From Puccinia triticina (taxonomy: Eukaryota; Basidiomycota; Pucciniomycetes; Pucciniales; Pucciniaceae), in assembly GCF_026914185.1 (NCBI RefSeq), contig NC_070558.1, forward strand, positions 7,573,501 to 7,637,500: a stretch of 64,000 nt of DNA. Direction: 5' to 3'. Both the position numbers and the translations under genes were made by a program. The notes under the pieces were generated by a model. It did no database searches. It worked only from the letters and a program-made list of their open reading frames with translations, and had not been told where the DNA came from. This document shows positions 22,540-33,857 of this stretch, piece by piece; the first letter of the stretch is position 1; the number at the start of each line of letters is the position of its first letter.

Positions 22540-22900
22540 TGTAGCAGCAAAAAGCACCGGCCTTTTTGAATAGCCTTAGCGCGGCACGCTGTGCTAATTT
22601 TCAGCCAGCTAACAGCGCACCAATTTTTGTTTAGCGTTAGCACTCTGCTACAGCAGCTACACTACGCTACTTTGCGCTAAGGCGCTTCTAGCGGAAGAAA
22701 AGGCTTTTTTGCCGCGAAAAACGCTGTAGCGCAGCTTTGCGCCCTGGGTGCTTAGCGTTAGCGCAATTGCGCCCATCTGCGCTAACGTAAAAGCTAATAT
22801 AGCTTTGCTCCCTGTGCGCATAGCCGATGCGCCTGATTGCGCTACTGCTACGCTAAAAAACAGTGTATTTGCGCTGCGCTAGGAAAGCTATTTTTAGTGC
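22540..22900. repeat. GCGCTAACGCTA-type repeat, copy 1
   Basis: AT-poor imperfect repeats of GCGCTAACG and TTAGCGTTAGC. Shared blocks with copy 2 (27900-28570), in the same orientation, include GCACCAATTTTTGTTTAG, AGAAAAGGC, GCGCTGTAGCGCA and CTGTGCGCAT. The two copies bracket the KDZ-TET/JBP region. No coding potential. Confidence 0.7.
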
Positions 22901-23374
22901 AATAAGTTATTCAACCATTTATTGTATCTTGTTTTATCCTTTTTACATTATCAGGTATGCAGTGCGCCAGATGACACACCATTTTCCAGGGCGCGAAAAC
23001 TGCTTGCACTTGATGCCTAATTTTTGTGTTATCCAAGCAATAAATTAGTGTCACTACAGCATTGAAAAAAAAATGGTTATTATAACCATATGCCAATTAA
23101 ATAGCTGTTGCTTGTAACCCAACAGGTTATGGTGGATCAAGGTGGATCAAGTTGGTAGTTAAATTACACAAATCACACAGATAAAGCATCCATCATAACA
23201 ATATAACTAAGTTGCCACATTTCTTGGTCTAAGTTTTGGATTCTGGTGTTTTGATAATGGTGCAGGTGTACTGTACAAAAAAGACCAGTTCTTGGAGAGC
23301 CAACTAGTTTTCACTCAAAAAAAGATTGATTTGATTTTTGTTTCTGGAATCCATGATAAAAGAATTAGGTATAG

Positions 23375-25182
23375 CTAAATGTCTTCTTCAATTTGATCTT
23401 CATGGTGTTGGAACTGGTTGAGTTGTGGTTGGTCATTTTCTTCTTCATTTTCATCTTCTGATTCAGGCTCAAAAATTATCGATTGGTAACTTGTTAGCTG
23501 TTCCAAGATTGATCGAGAACAAATGATGACTGAATTCCAATCTTTGGTCAGATCAAAATTAGGATGCAGTGAATCGATCCACTTCTTACTCCAGTTGAGC
23601 AGCTTAACACAATGAGTATTCCACGAAATCCATAGTCCACATTGCCTTTTAGCAAGATTATGTACTACAGCCTGTAAGACTTGCTTTGGAATACGATGAT
23701 TGGTGTAGACTTCCACCAAATGTTGTTGAAGTGGGCCGAGGGTAGTTTCTTCATTCATCTCTGCAGCAAATTACAGTAAAAAGAAGATGAACAAGGTGTG
23801 AATTGCGTCGAAATCTCACATAATGACCCACCAGTTTCCAATGCCTTGTAGACTGATTCCAAACTTCTTGCCTGTTTGACTGACCATTTGACTGCCTGTC
23901 GGACCTCCCGCGATATTCGGCACAACTCATCAGAACAGTGTATCACATTAAGATAAGCCTGAATCCCGTTTTGAATGTTAGAATCAACAGCCCAGGGCTC
24001 ATTTGGATGATCAAGCAAGCCGATACTCCAGAAAGGATTGTCCACCTCAAATGATCTCACTTCTTCAAATGTTGGGGTCGGCAACTGGATATCCGGAGAA
24101 AATTTGGTATTGTACTCGATCGACCTGTTGTTATAAGACAGCCATTTATTCTTAAAAAGTTTCATTTTGGAATTCATTTGTTTCCTGAATCTCTCTTGGA
24201 CCCTGGCACCTGAAAACAATATGCAAACAATGAGAAAGAGCGATTCAAGATGCAATCATTTCAATTAAATACCTGATCCTCGCTGATCCCATCTTTTTTG
24301 CATCTCAATGATACCAACCTTGGCTTCATAAAGCTTGGACTTGCTAACTTTCAGCTTGATGAGGGACTTGGTTTCTTCATCTATGCACACGAAGTCAAGA
24401 AAACGAAAATCTGCTTGTTTTCAAGGATACCAACATTTCACTTACCTGAGGCACCAGGCAAGTTCCTGAAATAATCGGAGCCCAAATCTCCGATGATCTT
24501 ATCTATTTCTCCTTCTAGGAAAACAAGGGTATCAGGTGCTTGTTCCATCTGCGCCCTCTGAAGCGAGGTTTGATTTCTCCGTCTGGTTTGCCGAAGTTCA
24601 AACATCTCTTGTCTGATTGTAAACAGAAAGACAAATCAATTCTTTGAACATTTTTTGATTGGAAGGAGTTGCATATGATTCTCACTGTGCTTCACAAAGT
24701 TTGTCTTCCAGCAGTACCAGCTCTTCAACTTGTTTCCTCATTTCAAGCTTGGTTTCATTCTGCATGGCAGCAAGTTGCATGTCACGCTGACGAGTCCATT
24801 GTTCGCTCAAATAGGTAGTGGTGTGACTATATTCTTGTTCCATTTGATACAAGATTCTCTGTGAGTCTTTCATTGATTTTTCCACTGTTTCACCTCTCTC
24901 TAAAAGCAATTGGACTAGAAAAAAAATATTAGACCAAGAAGAAGCAGTTTGGATGACATAAGTGACCCACTAGCAGAAAGCTTTCCATTATCATTGTGAT
25001 GGATGGATTGGAAATCCAACGCTGTAAGTCGATGATTTTTAGTGCAGTATCGTAGCTGACTGATCAGCGGTGACATGTCCGACCAATACCGCTCCATCCC
25101 CTCACCATCTGACATACCCCAGCCCTCATTCAGTCGCGGATTATACCTGAGCTGGCAAGACCACTCATGTGCATAGGCATCA
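23375..25182 (-). pseudogene. KDZ-type transposase, C-terminal half (5' truncated)
   Basis: I read six exons: about 25182-24971, 24914-24686, 24612-24446, 24380-24273, 24209-23832 and 23760-23375. The first retained exon carries the hallmark YNPRLNEGWGMSDGEGMER, then YWSDM and a helical RYCTKNHRLTALD stretch, as in Kyakuja-Dileera-Zisupton (KDZ) transposases of basidiomycetes. A long coiled-coil region (LLERGETVEKSMKDSQRI...) and a conserved C-terminal part (PFWSIGLLDHPNEPW) follow. The end is acidic. I see no stop or frameshift in what remains. The N-terminal zinc-binding and catalytic half is absent: homology ends at about 25182, exactly where the 215-bp tandem repeat begins. The gene is divergent from the TET/JBP-like gene. 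Confidence 0.8.
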
Positions 25183-25695
25183 AGTTCTCTTATGCCCCTT
25201 TGCAGCTCCATCGATGCAAAGGGGCCTGTTCCCTGCTTTCTGACGACCAGCCAAGTGTTATAGCCTCCCTCCAAGCCCGAGCAGCCCGCCGACAGATTCG
25301 GACTGTTCTCCGACGCCCCGCCGAGTCTTGTGGACTGACTCCAAGCCACAAGCAACCCGCCGACTGGTGGACAAGGTCAGTAGATTGAGTAAAGTTCTCT
25401 TATGCCCCTTGCAGCTCCATTGCTGCAAAGGGGCCTGTTCCCTGCTTTCTGACGACCGGCCAAGTCTTATAGCCTCCCTCCAAGCCCGAGCACCCCGCCG
25501 ACACGTTCAGACTGTTCAGACTGTTCTACGACGCCCCACCGAGTCTTGTAGACTGCCTCCAAGCCACAAGCACCCGGCCGACTGGTCCACGAGGTCAGTA
25601 GATTCAAGAAAGTTCTCTTATGCCCCTTTGCAGCTCCATCGCTGCAAAGGGGCCTGCTCCCTGCTTTCTGACGCTCCACCGAGTCTTGCAGACAA
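25182..25695. repeat. Tandem repeat of about 211-217 bp replacing the KDZ N-terminus
   Basis: Units start with AAGTTCTCTTATGCCCC at about 25182, 25393 and 25610; the third is partial. Each contains CCTTTGCAGCTCCATCGATG CAAAGGGGCC (split here), which is self-complementary, and a GC-rich part with CCTCCCTCCAAGCCCGAGCA. The array occupies the space between the divergent KDZ and TET/JBP genes, where the 5' half of the transposase would be expected. Confidence 0.8.
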
Positions 25696-25740
25696 CTAGT
25701 AAGCGTCCAGGGCCCAACAAACCTACCTATTCCCTCTACA

Positions 25741-27787
25741 ATGCCGAACAAAAAAGCCAAGTAAGTTGTTCCCATATTACCTGCATAGGATTCAGACAGG
25801 CCCTCTCCACACCCTCAAGTTGTTGCACAGTAGAATTGGGTTGTCATGCGGAATATGCTGCAACCAATCTATTCTAAAGCCAATGCTTTCTTGGACCCTG
25901 GTGGTTGTGCGGAATATGCTGCCACCATTCCAATTGGGAACAACTGGGTGATTCCAGCTCGATACTGACCTTTCTTGTCTTTATAATTACAGGTTGCAGC
26001 ATCTGCCCACAAAGGCACCAGAAGGGGATGCTAAGGGGTCTTCGTACTCCAACATGTTTGCCATGGAAGAGAGGATGTTCAAGAGGTTGATGAAACTTCG
26101 AAAAGAAGCTGTAGTAGAGCATGTTTATTATGACCTGCTTGCAGTTTTTTTAATGCAGGAGTTTCCAGGGATTCACATCCAAGAGATCATTACCATGATC
26201 AAAGAGGCCTTTGAAACTTCACCACCCCAAGTTATGCTGCATAAGCAATACCAGGATGCGGTTTTACAGGTTGAAAAAACAATTCTTAAATATAAAACCC
26301 ATCCACCTTCAGACGATCCAATCCCCAAACCTTTCTGCCTCAGATTTCCAACTCACGCTGATGTTTTGAAGCATGCCATTTCTCTTGAGGGTCAATGTCG
26401 ACTTCTTGATACCCAGAAAATGGTGATTCTGTTGGATGAAAGCGGAAGGTGTTGCGGAGTTGGGGTCCCACGACTGGAGGAGAATTTGCTAAGTGTTCAT
26501 CCATCAGCAGAGGTTAGTCAAGCAAATATATAGTACTGCAAAGCCTTTTAAATGCATAACTTTGATATCTGGTGTACAGAAACTTGCAAAGGAAGGTCTT
26601 GAACATTTTGTGCAAACTAATAAGCTCAATACCAACTGCCACAAGAGAACCGAACAACCATACGTTCAGAAATCATGGCCCACAACACCTTACCCACTGA
26701 ACAAGAGCAACAAAGGAACCAAACGGATTGCGAAGGGGCTTGAAGAAGACGCCAAAGCTGCTTCAGTATTGTTTCAAACTTACGGGTACGGGGAAGGTGC
26801 TGTGAGTTGAATTTTCACAACAGATAGAAGAATATTTGTTGATCACTTGATTTCACTTTTCAGAAAAACTACAAAGGTGTTTCGGATCTGAAAATCAAAC
26901 ATTACAATAAAAAATAGTAGTATCTCAACTGCAAGGCATCGATCCGATTTGGAAAGAAGAGAAAACCCCCCCTGCTCTTCCAAATCCGCTCCAAAAAGAC
27001 CCCCGCCACGAAGTATTGGACTCTGGTATATTTCTGAAAAACAATATGGCTTACTACGCAATCTTGTCCCTTTGGATCAACAAGGGGTTCTTATTGCAGG
27101 CCAGTGAAGTTGCTGAAAAAGGAGTCAGGTATCTTCAAAAGTGGGGAAGTGAGCATCTCAAGGCTGATTTGTCTAGAGAGTTAAATCCAATTGTTGCCTG
27201 TGAGTGTTTCCTCCATTGCGAAACCAACCAAAAAAACAATTGAAAAGCTCATGGTGTCAAAATGTTTCAGCCCGAACAATAAGCGTCAATTTGCAGGTCC
27301 AAACCCACTGCGATTTCAACAACTTGTTTTTATTTGATTCGGTTTTCTTCTTTGGGAATCACAAAGGTGGGGAATTTATCCTTCCCTCGTTGGGTGTAGC
27401 CTATTTTGGGGGCTCTGGCTACTCGTTTCATGGTCCTATGAAGATACTCTGGCATGGCGTTGGAAAGTTTGGGTTTGAAGATCACGAGGAAAAACCAAGA
27501 CGATTTTCAGTGGCTTTCTGGAGTCGAGCTTCGTCCTTTGCTGCAATAGCTAGGCATGAAGCCTATCGAACTGGAAATCATGTACGATGATGATAAATCA
27601 TGTGGATGGTTGATCTGAACTGATTGCCAGTGTTTTTCAACTACAGAAACTTAGTGCATCATCTTACTGGCTCCCCATTTATCCGGTCTATGATGGCACA
27701 AAAGTTGAAAAGATCTGGTCAGATCAAAAGTATCTAGTTCGTCAGGAACACAAAGAAATGAAGCAGAAGAATAAGTTGCCCAATTAG
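25741..27787 (+). pseudogene. TET/JBP-like 2-oxoglutarate/Fe(II) dioxygenase, probably broken in exon 4
   Basis: Exons read: 25741-25760 (MPNKKA), 25993-26512, 26580-26801, 26864-27199, 27271-27581 and 27647-27787. All but exon 4 join in frame with GT-AG ends. The catalytic core is in exon 5: iron ligands His and Asp in THCDFNN, then GGEFILPSLGVAY, the distal His in ILWHGVGKF, and an Arg 15-16 residues later in RRFSVAFWSR. This is the spacing and context of TET-type enzymes (compare the RISLVFY block of TET proteins). The predicted role is oxidation of 5-methyl-pyrimidine in DNA. Exon 4 contains two adjacent TAG codons (26915-26920) and further frame changes before about 27100, so a full product is doubtful. 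The divergent KDZ neighbour matches the published fungal TET/JBP-KDZ association. Confidence 0.7.
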
Positions 27788-27899
27788 TTAATCAAATCTT
27801 AACCTTGTGCCATGTTTCCTATGTTCCATGTTTCAAATAAAATTGGTAGTTGTTCACTTTTTCACATGAATGCAGTCTTATCCAAGCAGTTGTTTGACT

Positions 27900-28570
27900 T
27901 TTTCAGGCTTTTTTGGGTTCATATTAGGCAAATTGATTGAAAAACTCAGTCAGAAAACTGCGCAGACAAGCAGCAAAATGCGCCAGCCTTTTTTGAATAG
28001 TGTTAGCAAGCTGGTAGCGCCACTGCACTGGGCTGAATTTAGCACCAATTTTTGTTTAGAATAAGGGCTATGCTACAGCCAATAAAAGGGCTATGCTACA
28101 GCCACTAAGCTACGCTATGATTGTCTAAGGTGCTTTTAGTGAAGAAAAGGCCTTTAGCGCCTGCTACAGCTGCTACGCTGCGCCATGTTGCTCTAAGGTG
28201 CTTTTAGTGAAGAAAAGGCCTTTTTTTGACACAAAAAGCGCTGTAGCGCACTCACATTTTTGCCCTGCATGCTTAGTGTGAGCAAATTTGCGCTCATCTC
28301 CTGCATGCTTAGTGTTAGCAAATTTGCGCTCATCTGCGCTAACGCTACGCAAATTTGCACCCTGTGCGCATTTGCGTAGTATTAATGCGCGCAATTTTGT
28401 GAATGCTACACTAAAAATTAGCACAGCTTAGTGTTAGCTAATTTACGCGCATCTGGTCTAAAGCTACGCACACAGGGTGCAAATTTGCGTAGCATTAGCA
28501 CAGATGCACAGGATTGCGCTAATGCTACACTAAAAAATGACGCATTTGTGCTGCGCCTGACCCACTGTTG
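27900..28570. repeat. GCGCTAACGCTA-type repeat, copy 2, with internal duplications
   Basis: The same family as 22540-22900. Internal tandem duplications: AAGGTGCTTTTAGTGAAGAA at about 28129 and 28195 (66-bp period), and GCAAATTTGCGCTCATCT at about 28283 and 28317. The right half is roughly the inverse of the left (GCAAATTTGCGTAGCATTAG), so it could fold. There is no gene between here and 28966. Confidence 0.7.
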
Positions 28571-28966
28571 CCAGCACAGCAGGGGAACGCTATGCCAGCA
28601 GGCCAAACAGTGGTAGTTCACTGCTGAAAGTAGAGGTCCCTAATTCTAAAGCAGTCCAGCTAGTGGGGCAGCTACTTTCTGTGCAGCAAAGCAGATGCCA
28701 AAACCACTGTGCTGCACTTTGTGCAGCACAGTGGTTGCACCCTTGATATATTTGGATCAACTGATGATTGAACTTGGAGAGTTGAAAACCCACTGGACCA
28801 AAAACCAGTTTGGTCAAACTTTTCACCAAAGAGATGGGATCTTGTTTTCATGAGACCACTAGGGGCAGGTAATAGAAGTCAAACTTTTCAGGGTAAATTG
28901 TTTAAGTTCTACTACAACAAAACAATGTTCAACAATTTGAGAAGTGTTTGAAAAATGGGATATTCA

Positions 28967-30603
28967 TCAGGTGTTTGGAATAGTGACTGCATGAACAATT
29001 TGGAAGGCACCACTATCAATGTCACTTAACCACAATTCTCTAACATCGGTGATCATTGAATCTAAGCCAATTTTCAAATTATCACTAGTAAGGGTAGATT
29101 CTTCAGATTGAACTATTCTTAAATGCGGGAACCTGGCAAGAAGGATGGCCTCCGGATCCGGTTTCTTCGGAAATGTTGCGTTGGGAAGATTGACAACTGA
29201 TCCTGTCATGTGAATTCAAATGTCAATTAGCCTCCAAAAATAAATAAAGGAATAATCAGGCAGGAATAGTGTTCTATTACACACGGAGCAACATATTCAA
29301 TTTTTCCCTTAACTTAGTTCGTATTGCATCGGATCGTTTGGCCTGCAATAGTCTTGGCCTTTTTTTTGGAGGTTGAAGTCCTTCGAGAATCTCTTGAATG
29401 GATCGACCTTGACTATAGGATTCAAATATGTCTTTCGAGGTCCACTTATCTTCTGCAAAACCAAGCCATACAGGATCATTGGAAAGTTCTTTACAGAAAC
29501 TACCCCTACCAGGAAATCGGGTAGCTGCCATTAAGTAGTAAGTTAAATTATAAAGATTTGATATCGTATAAAGCTGAACATTGGAAAAATAAGTTCAACT
29601 TGTGAATGGTTGGTAAAAAAAGATGCGGAATTGGATTGCTTACCTTGGAATTGATTTGAGTAATATGATTCATAGCTTGTTTCTCAACTGTTGATTGGGC
29701 ATCAGGGGTGTGTTTTGTTTTGAGCAACAACTGGACCTTTTTGTGGTTGACAAGTTTCTCGTACAGGGGCTGATAAATTGCTTCTTCTTCAGGGGAGATA
29801 AGTTCCTTGATAGTGTTGTCTTCTTCTTCATCATCTTCGTCTTCTCCTTCATAGGGAATGGGTAGTTTGGAAAAGAATCTAAATACTTGTGAGTCAAAAA
29901 CCTCCTTTTCTTCTAGAGATAATGATTTCCAAGCAATTCCAAGGTCTCCATTTCGTTTATCCCATCCAAGAGTCGATCCTTTATGGGGGACTAAGTATTG
30001 ACCACTGGTCAATTTAAAAAAGATAACTATTTTCGTAAAACTTACATACCAGGAATAGTTGCACTGGCCATACTGAATGCAACAAACCGGTTCCAGCCGC
30101 ATTTTTTCCTAGGAGGGCGATCTTCCCCTCTGACAAATATTCAGGATTTCAGAACAAAAGGGTTTTGAGGAATTGTGAAAAGCAAACCATCGACTCACAA
30201 CCAGGAATTGATTGTTTTGATAGAAACATTATCAACCAAAGCCAACATGAGCTTGATCTTGGTGTAGTTGTTCTTATGGAATCTAAGTGCTTCTTGAACT
30301 TTGTTTGAAATCCGATTGGATTGATTGGTTTGTTTGGCTAGACCATTTAGAAGTTGGTTTTCAGACCACAAAGGCAACTGCGTCTCGTAATTGTCCAGCA
30401 ATAAGGCTCCGAAGTTCAAACTTGGCTGAGGTGAGCTTTGGTGTCGATTTTGCTCATCATGAGTTGAATCTGATTGAGATCAACCACAACCTCTGGTATT
30501 GAGTCGTCCTCCTCCTCTACCACGAGTAGAACTGGCCCTCCCACCTTGGTTTTGTTGGGGTTGTTGGCCAGCTTGGCCTCTGTTTGATCGGGTTGAAACC
30601 ATG
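28967..30603 (-). pseudogene. HMG-like protein of the KDZ/TET cassette, one TGA in exon 1
   Basis: The start ATG at 30603 opens an Arg/Gly/Gln-rich N-terminus (TRSNRGQAGQQPQQNQGGR). Exons: 30603-30199, 30129-30046, 30004-29644, then two near 29531-29277 and 29223-28967 whose exact borders I could not fix. Exons 2-3 encode RPPRKKCGWNRFVAFSMA and GIAWKSLSLEEKEVF, a pattern like an HMG-box (WNRF ... W..LS..EK..F). An acidic stretch (EGEDEDDEEED) follows. A TGA at 30482-30480 lies in frame in exon 1. The function is unknown; the position beside KDZ and TET/JBP genes suggests it belongs to the same mobile cassette, which is inference. Confidence 0.55.
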
Positions 30604-31639
30604 ATGACTGTTCAAAAAATGAGATTGAATTACAAAATCAGCTAAAGGGAGAAGTCATTTAAGCATAAATCAGCTACCTGAAGTATTATATCTCTTGGTT
30701 GGTGACTCTGATTCAGATGTTGTTTGGAGCTAGGTTGGTGACTCTGATTCGGATGCTGTTTGGAGCTAGTTCTTGGTAGATTTTCCCGAGTGGGCTTTCT
30801 CAGGCTCAGGTTGCGTGTCAGTATGCAACTTGAGGGGATGTCTCAGGCTATCACCAACCTTTCACAACAGACCATATTTCGGACTGTGAATCATGTGGGC
30901 AAGTTTTTTTTTGGACTCATACTTGATAAATTATGACTCATCCAACCCAAACTTTTCCTCATTCTCCACTAACATTACCATTTATAATGCTGTGTCCAAA
31001 AATTGCTGAACAATTTGATACAATATTGCAGGTTTTCACATGGTAATTACGTCCCAAGTAGTTTTTTTATGCTGTGGGTGAATTTTACAAAGTGAATTTT
31101 ACCAGGTACAATGACCATTATTGTGAAATTTACACAACAGCTAGTAATTTCAAACCTGGTTGCCATTTTTATTGATTTTTACAAGGTATATTTTGCATGG
31201 TGTACTGCTTCCTCCAAATTGGCCTTGTAAAATTCAGGTTTTGTCTGCAAATATGCAATTTTGCAAGGTGCATTTTTTACAAGGTGGCACTTTGTAAAAA
31301 AAACACCAAGTAAAATTCCACATGGAAGACTTCAGGTATATTTTTACAAGGTTGTTTTCATATTGAAAGGTGGGAATCTAGAACAGAAATTTTAAAATTA
31401 CACATACCCCCCAGAATTCTTTACTGCCTTGTACCTTGTAAATAACACTTTGTAAAATTCAATATCCACTTTTTTTATGAAGTTATTTCAACCCAAAAAT
31501 TTTACATTGTGTGTTGAGTGTATCAAAAACAGGCTATTTCCAGGGCTAATTGAATTCGCTCTGTTCACCGCTGTGTGAGCTGCAAATGTGTGACAGGTGC
31601 TGCTAGGTCAGCTGAGAATTTTTGAAGAGTGGAACTAGT
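30604..31639. other. Non-coding; short tandem duplication and ACAAGGT-rich sequence
   Basis: TTGGTGACTCTGATTCAGAT plus GTTTGGAGCTAG is duplicated in tandem at 30698-30771. From 31020 to 31480 many scattered copies of TTTTACAAGGT and its complement (CTTGTAAAA) occur without fixed spacing. No gene is visible. Confidence 0.5.
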
Positions 31640-32705
31640 TCAGCTTTTACTTTGGGTGCCCTAGTAGAGCTGGGTGAGCTGAATTTTGTGTGTTGAGAAG
31701 AGCAGAGCTGGGTGAGCTGAAATTTTGGGTGCTGAGGAGAGCTGGGTGAGCTGGATTTTTGGGTGCAGAGGGAGATGTATGAGCTGGATTTTGGGTGATG
31801 AGGGTAGCTGTATGAGCAGGAATTTAGGTGCCAGTGGAGCTGGGTGGGCTGAATTTTCTGGCTACAAAGGGAGCTGCATGAGCTGGAATTCTGTGTGCTG
31901 AGGGGTGCTGGGTGAGCTGGATTTTGTGTCCTGAGGGGAGCTGGGTGAGCTGGAATTTTGGGTTCCTGTGGAGCTGGGTGAGCTGGTTTTTTGGGTACAG
32001 GGGGAGCTTCTAATAAGTTCAGCTTTTATTTTTGGGTGCCAGTAGAGCTGGGTGGGCTGAATTTTCTGGATGCACAGGGAGCTGGGTGAGCTGGATTTAG
32101 TGTCTGGAGGGGAGCTGGGTGAGCTGGAATTTTGGGTGCCAGTGGAGCTGGGTGAGCTGGTTTTTGGGTGACAAGGGAAGCTGCATGAGGAGCAATTTAG
32201 GTGCCAGTGGAGCTGGGTGAGCTGGAATTTTGGGTGCCAGTGGAGCTGGGTGAGCTGGAATTTTGGGTGCCAGTGGAGCTGGGTGAGCTGGAATTTTGGC
32301 TGCCAGTGGAGCTGGGTGAGCTGGTTTTGAAGGGAGCTGCATGAGCTGGATTATTGGTGTGGCAGGATCTGGGTGAGCTGGAGCTGGGTGAGCTGGATTT
32401 TGTGTCTGGAGGGGAGCTGGGTGAGCTGGAATTTTGGGTGCCAGTGGAGCTGGGTTAGCTGGAATTTGGGCTGCCAGTGGAGCTGGGTGAGCTGGTTTTT
32501 TGGGTATGAAGGGAGCTGCATGAGCTGGATTATTGGTGTGGCAGGATATGGGTGAGCTGGAATTCTGCTGGCTTGGTGGAGCTGTGTGAGCTGGAATTTG
32601 GACTGAACGTGCCAGAGCTGACCACAGCCAGCTCCAGTGATTCTTCCATTCCAAATGGAGGATGAGATCCTGTTTTCCACCATTTGGAATGGAAGAATTT
32701 CTTAG
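31640..32705 (-). repeat. 33-bp minisatellite element (minus orientation)
   Basis: Units of GAGCTGGGTGAGCTGGAATT plus TTGGGTGCCAGTG, the complement of the 18-20 kb minisatellite. The right edge, read on the minus strand, is TTGGCTAAGAAATTCTTCC, then AGGATCTCATCCTCCATTTG and GAATCACTGGAGCTG, the same order as the edge at 17961. The edge cuts into the SAM-like gene at 32706, so this looks like an insertion with a defined terminus. The other end fades out without a clear border. Confidence 0.85.
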
Positions 32706-33857
32706 CCAAAACTCGAAAGACCAGTGGACTATCCCTTTGATTTTCATGCGTGCACAGGTGATGGTATCTTCTTTGTTGATGCAAGCAATATTGAGGTAAG
32801 TCTCAAGATCACAAATGATCTTGTTGGATTCTGGCAAAGTTTTCACAGTTGGCCTCTTCTGCAAATTCGGAGGTGTGACCGCGCCATAGAGGCCCGTGAT
32901 GGGGTCTAAGACTTTGATGTTGTCGTATGCGTCTTCTTTGTCACGCGACCTTGGTTCATGGCGGCGTCCGTCCAAGGCAGCCAAACGGGCGCTCTTCCTC
33001 GGGATGTTTGGCAAGCTAAAAATCCTCGTGGACTTCAAGTTATTTCCCTTCAAAAGAGTGCATTTGAATCAGTGAGTGTTAAATCAAAACGCTTGAAACA
33101 AGCCTTGACTTACATTAACCGTGCATACAATATCCGTATGTTCCAAATCCAATAGCGCAAGGCGTTCAATGGGCAATGCCTGTGCAAATTAGGTCCAAAA
33201 CAAAGATTAGAACAAGAACTCAGCGGGTTGACCATAACCAGCTGGCTTACATCCATTGGGATATCCATCATCACACGGATTTCAACTCCACTACACTGCA
33301 AAAAAAACTGTGTCAACTGTGAGCAGTTGACATGTGGTAACTCTGAGGAAGCTTGTGGTGTTACACCAGCCTTACTCAAGGTTTGACTCAACCCAAGCTT
33401 TAACGCACAGTCACTGTGCATCTTGCACAGTGGCTGTGCCAACAAAGACACTTGTGCATTCAGGTGGAGCTACAATGGCAGCTTGGCTTGAGTTCTCTGC
33501 ATGTCAACTGAAAGCAGTTGACCAAGTTTTTTTTGCAGTGCTAGGATACGCATTGTAAGCTTGTGTGGCAAAATCAAGGAAGGCAAGTTGGCCTTCAATC
33601 TGACACCCTTTGGGTGAGCCGTATTTCTGATCATTATAAATCTTCCCGTACCAAGAGATCAACTTGCTCTTGTTGACCGCTTCCAAGTGTTTGATCACAA
33701 AAGGCTTCCCGGTGGCGATGTGCTTGATCACTTTGCCTTGACAGTAAGTCCAAGTCATTGCATTGATGTTGGCCATCCAGGTGGTCACTTCCGTTTTGGG
33801 AGCTAATATTCTCCACGGATTGGCAGTGGTGCCAGGACACCCAGGTGGAGAGCGCAC
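32706..33857 (-). pseudogene. SAM-like family member A, split by a MITE and 3' truncated
   Basis: 33857-33541 encodes the block SKLISWYGKIYNDQKYG and GQLAFLDFATQAYNAYPS, homologous to copy C (KEISWFGSISGHPKYG, AAAYKAYPAD). The MITE at 33294-33540 interrupts it. Beyond it the reading continues GVEIRVMMDIPMD, matching VKFRLIMKDPREE of copy C. A charged middle part (SARLAALDGRRHEPRSRDKE) follows, then the start of the C-terminal domain (DLETYLNIACINKEDTITCA, IVHWSF), which stops at the minisatellite edge near 32706. Introns near 33250-33070 are uncertain. I do not recognise a named family for the N-terminal part. Confidence 0.65.
33294..33540. mobile_element. MITE, 247 bp, CTA target-site duplication
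   Basis: Left end CACTGCAAAAAAAACTGTGT and the complement of the right end CACTGCAAAAAAAACTTGGT form a 41-bp inverted repeat ending GCAGTTGACATG / TTCAGTTGACATG. CTA stands at 33291-33293 and 33541-33543. Removing the element and one CTA joins the two halves of the host gene in frame. It is related by its ends to the element at 12281-13377. Confidence 0.85.

Noticed and set aside
26915..26920. Intron to explain the two TAG codons in the TET/JBP-like gene
   Set aside because: No GT-AG pair was found that removes them and keeps the flanking frames joined; I therefore describe the exon as broken.
32097..32700. Extension of the minus-strand SAM-like frame into an Ala/Pro-rich tail
   Set aside because: The tail is the minisatellite read through. 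The gene homology stops at the repeat edge near 32706.
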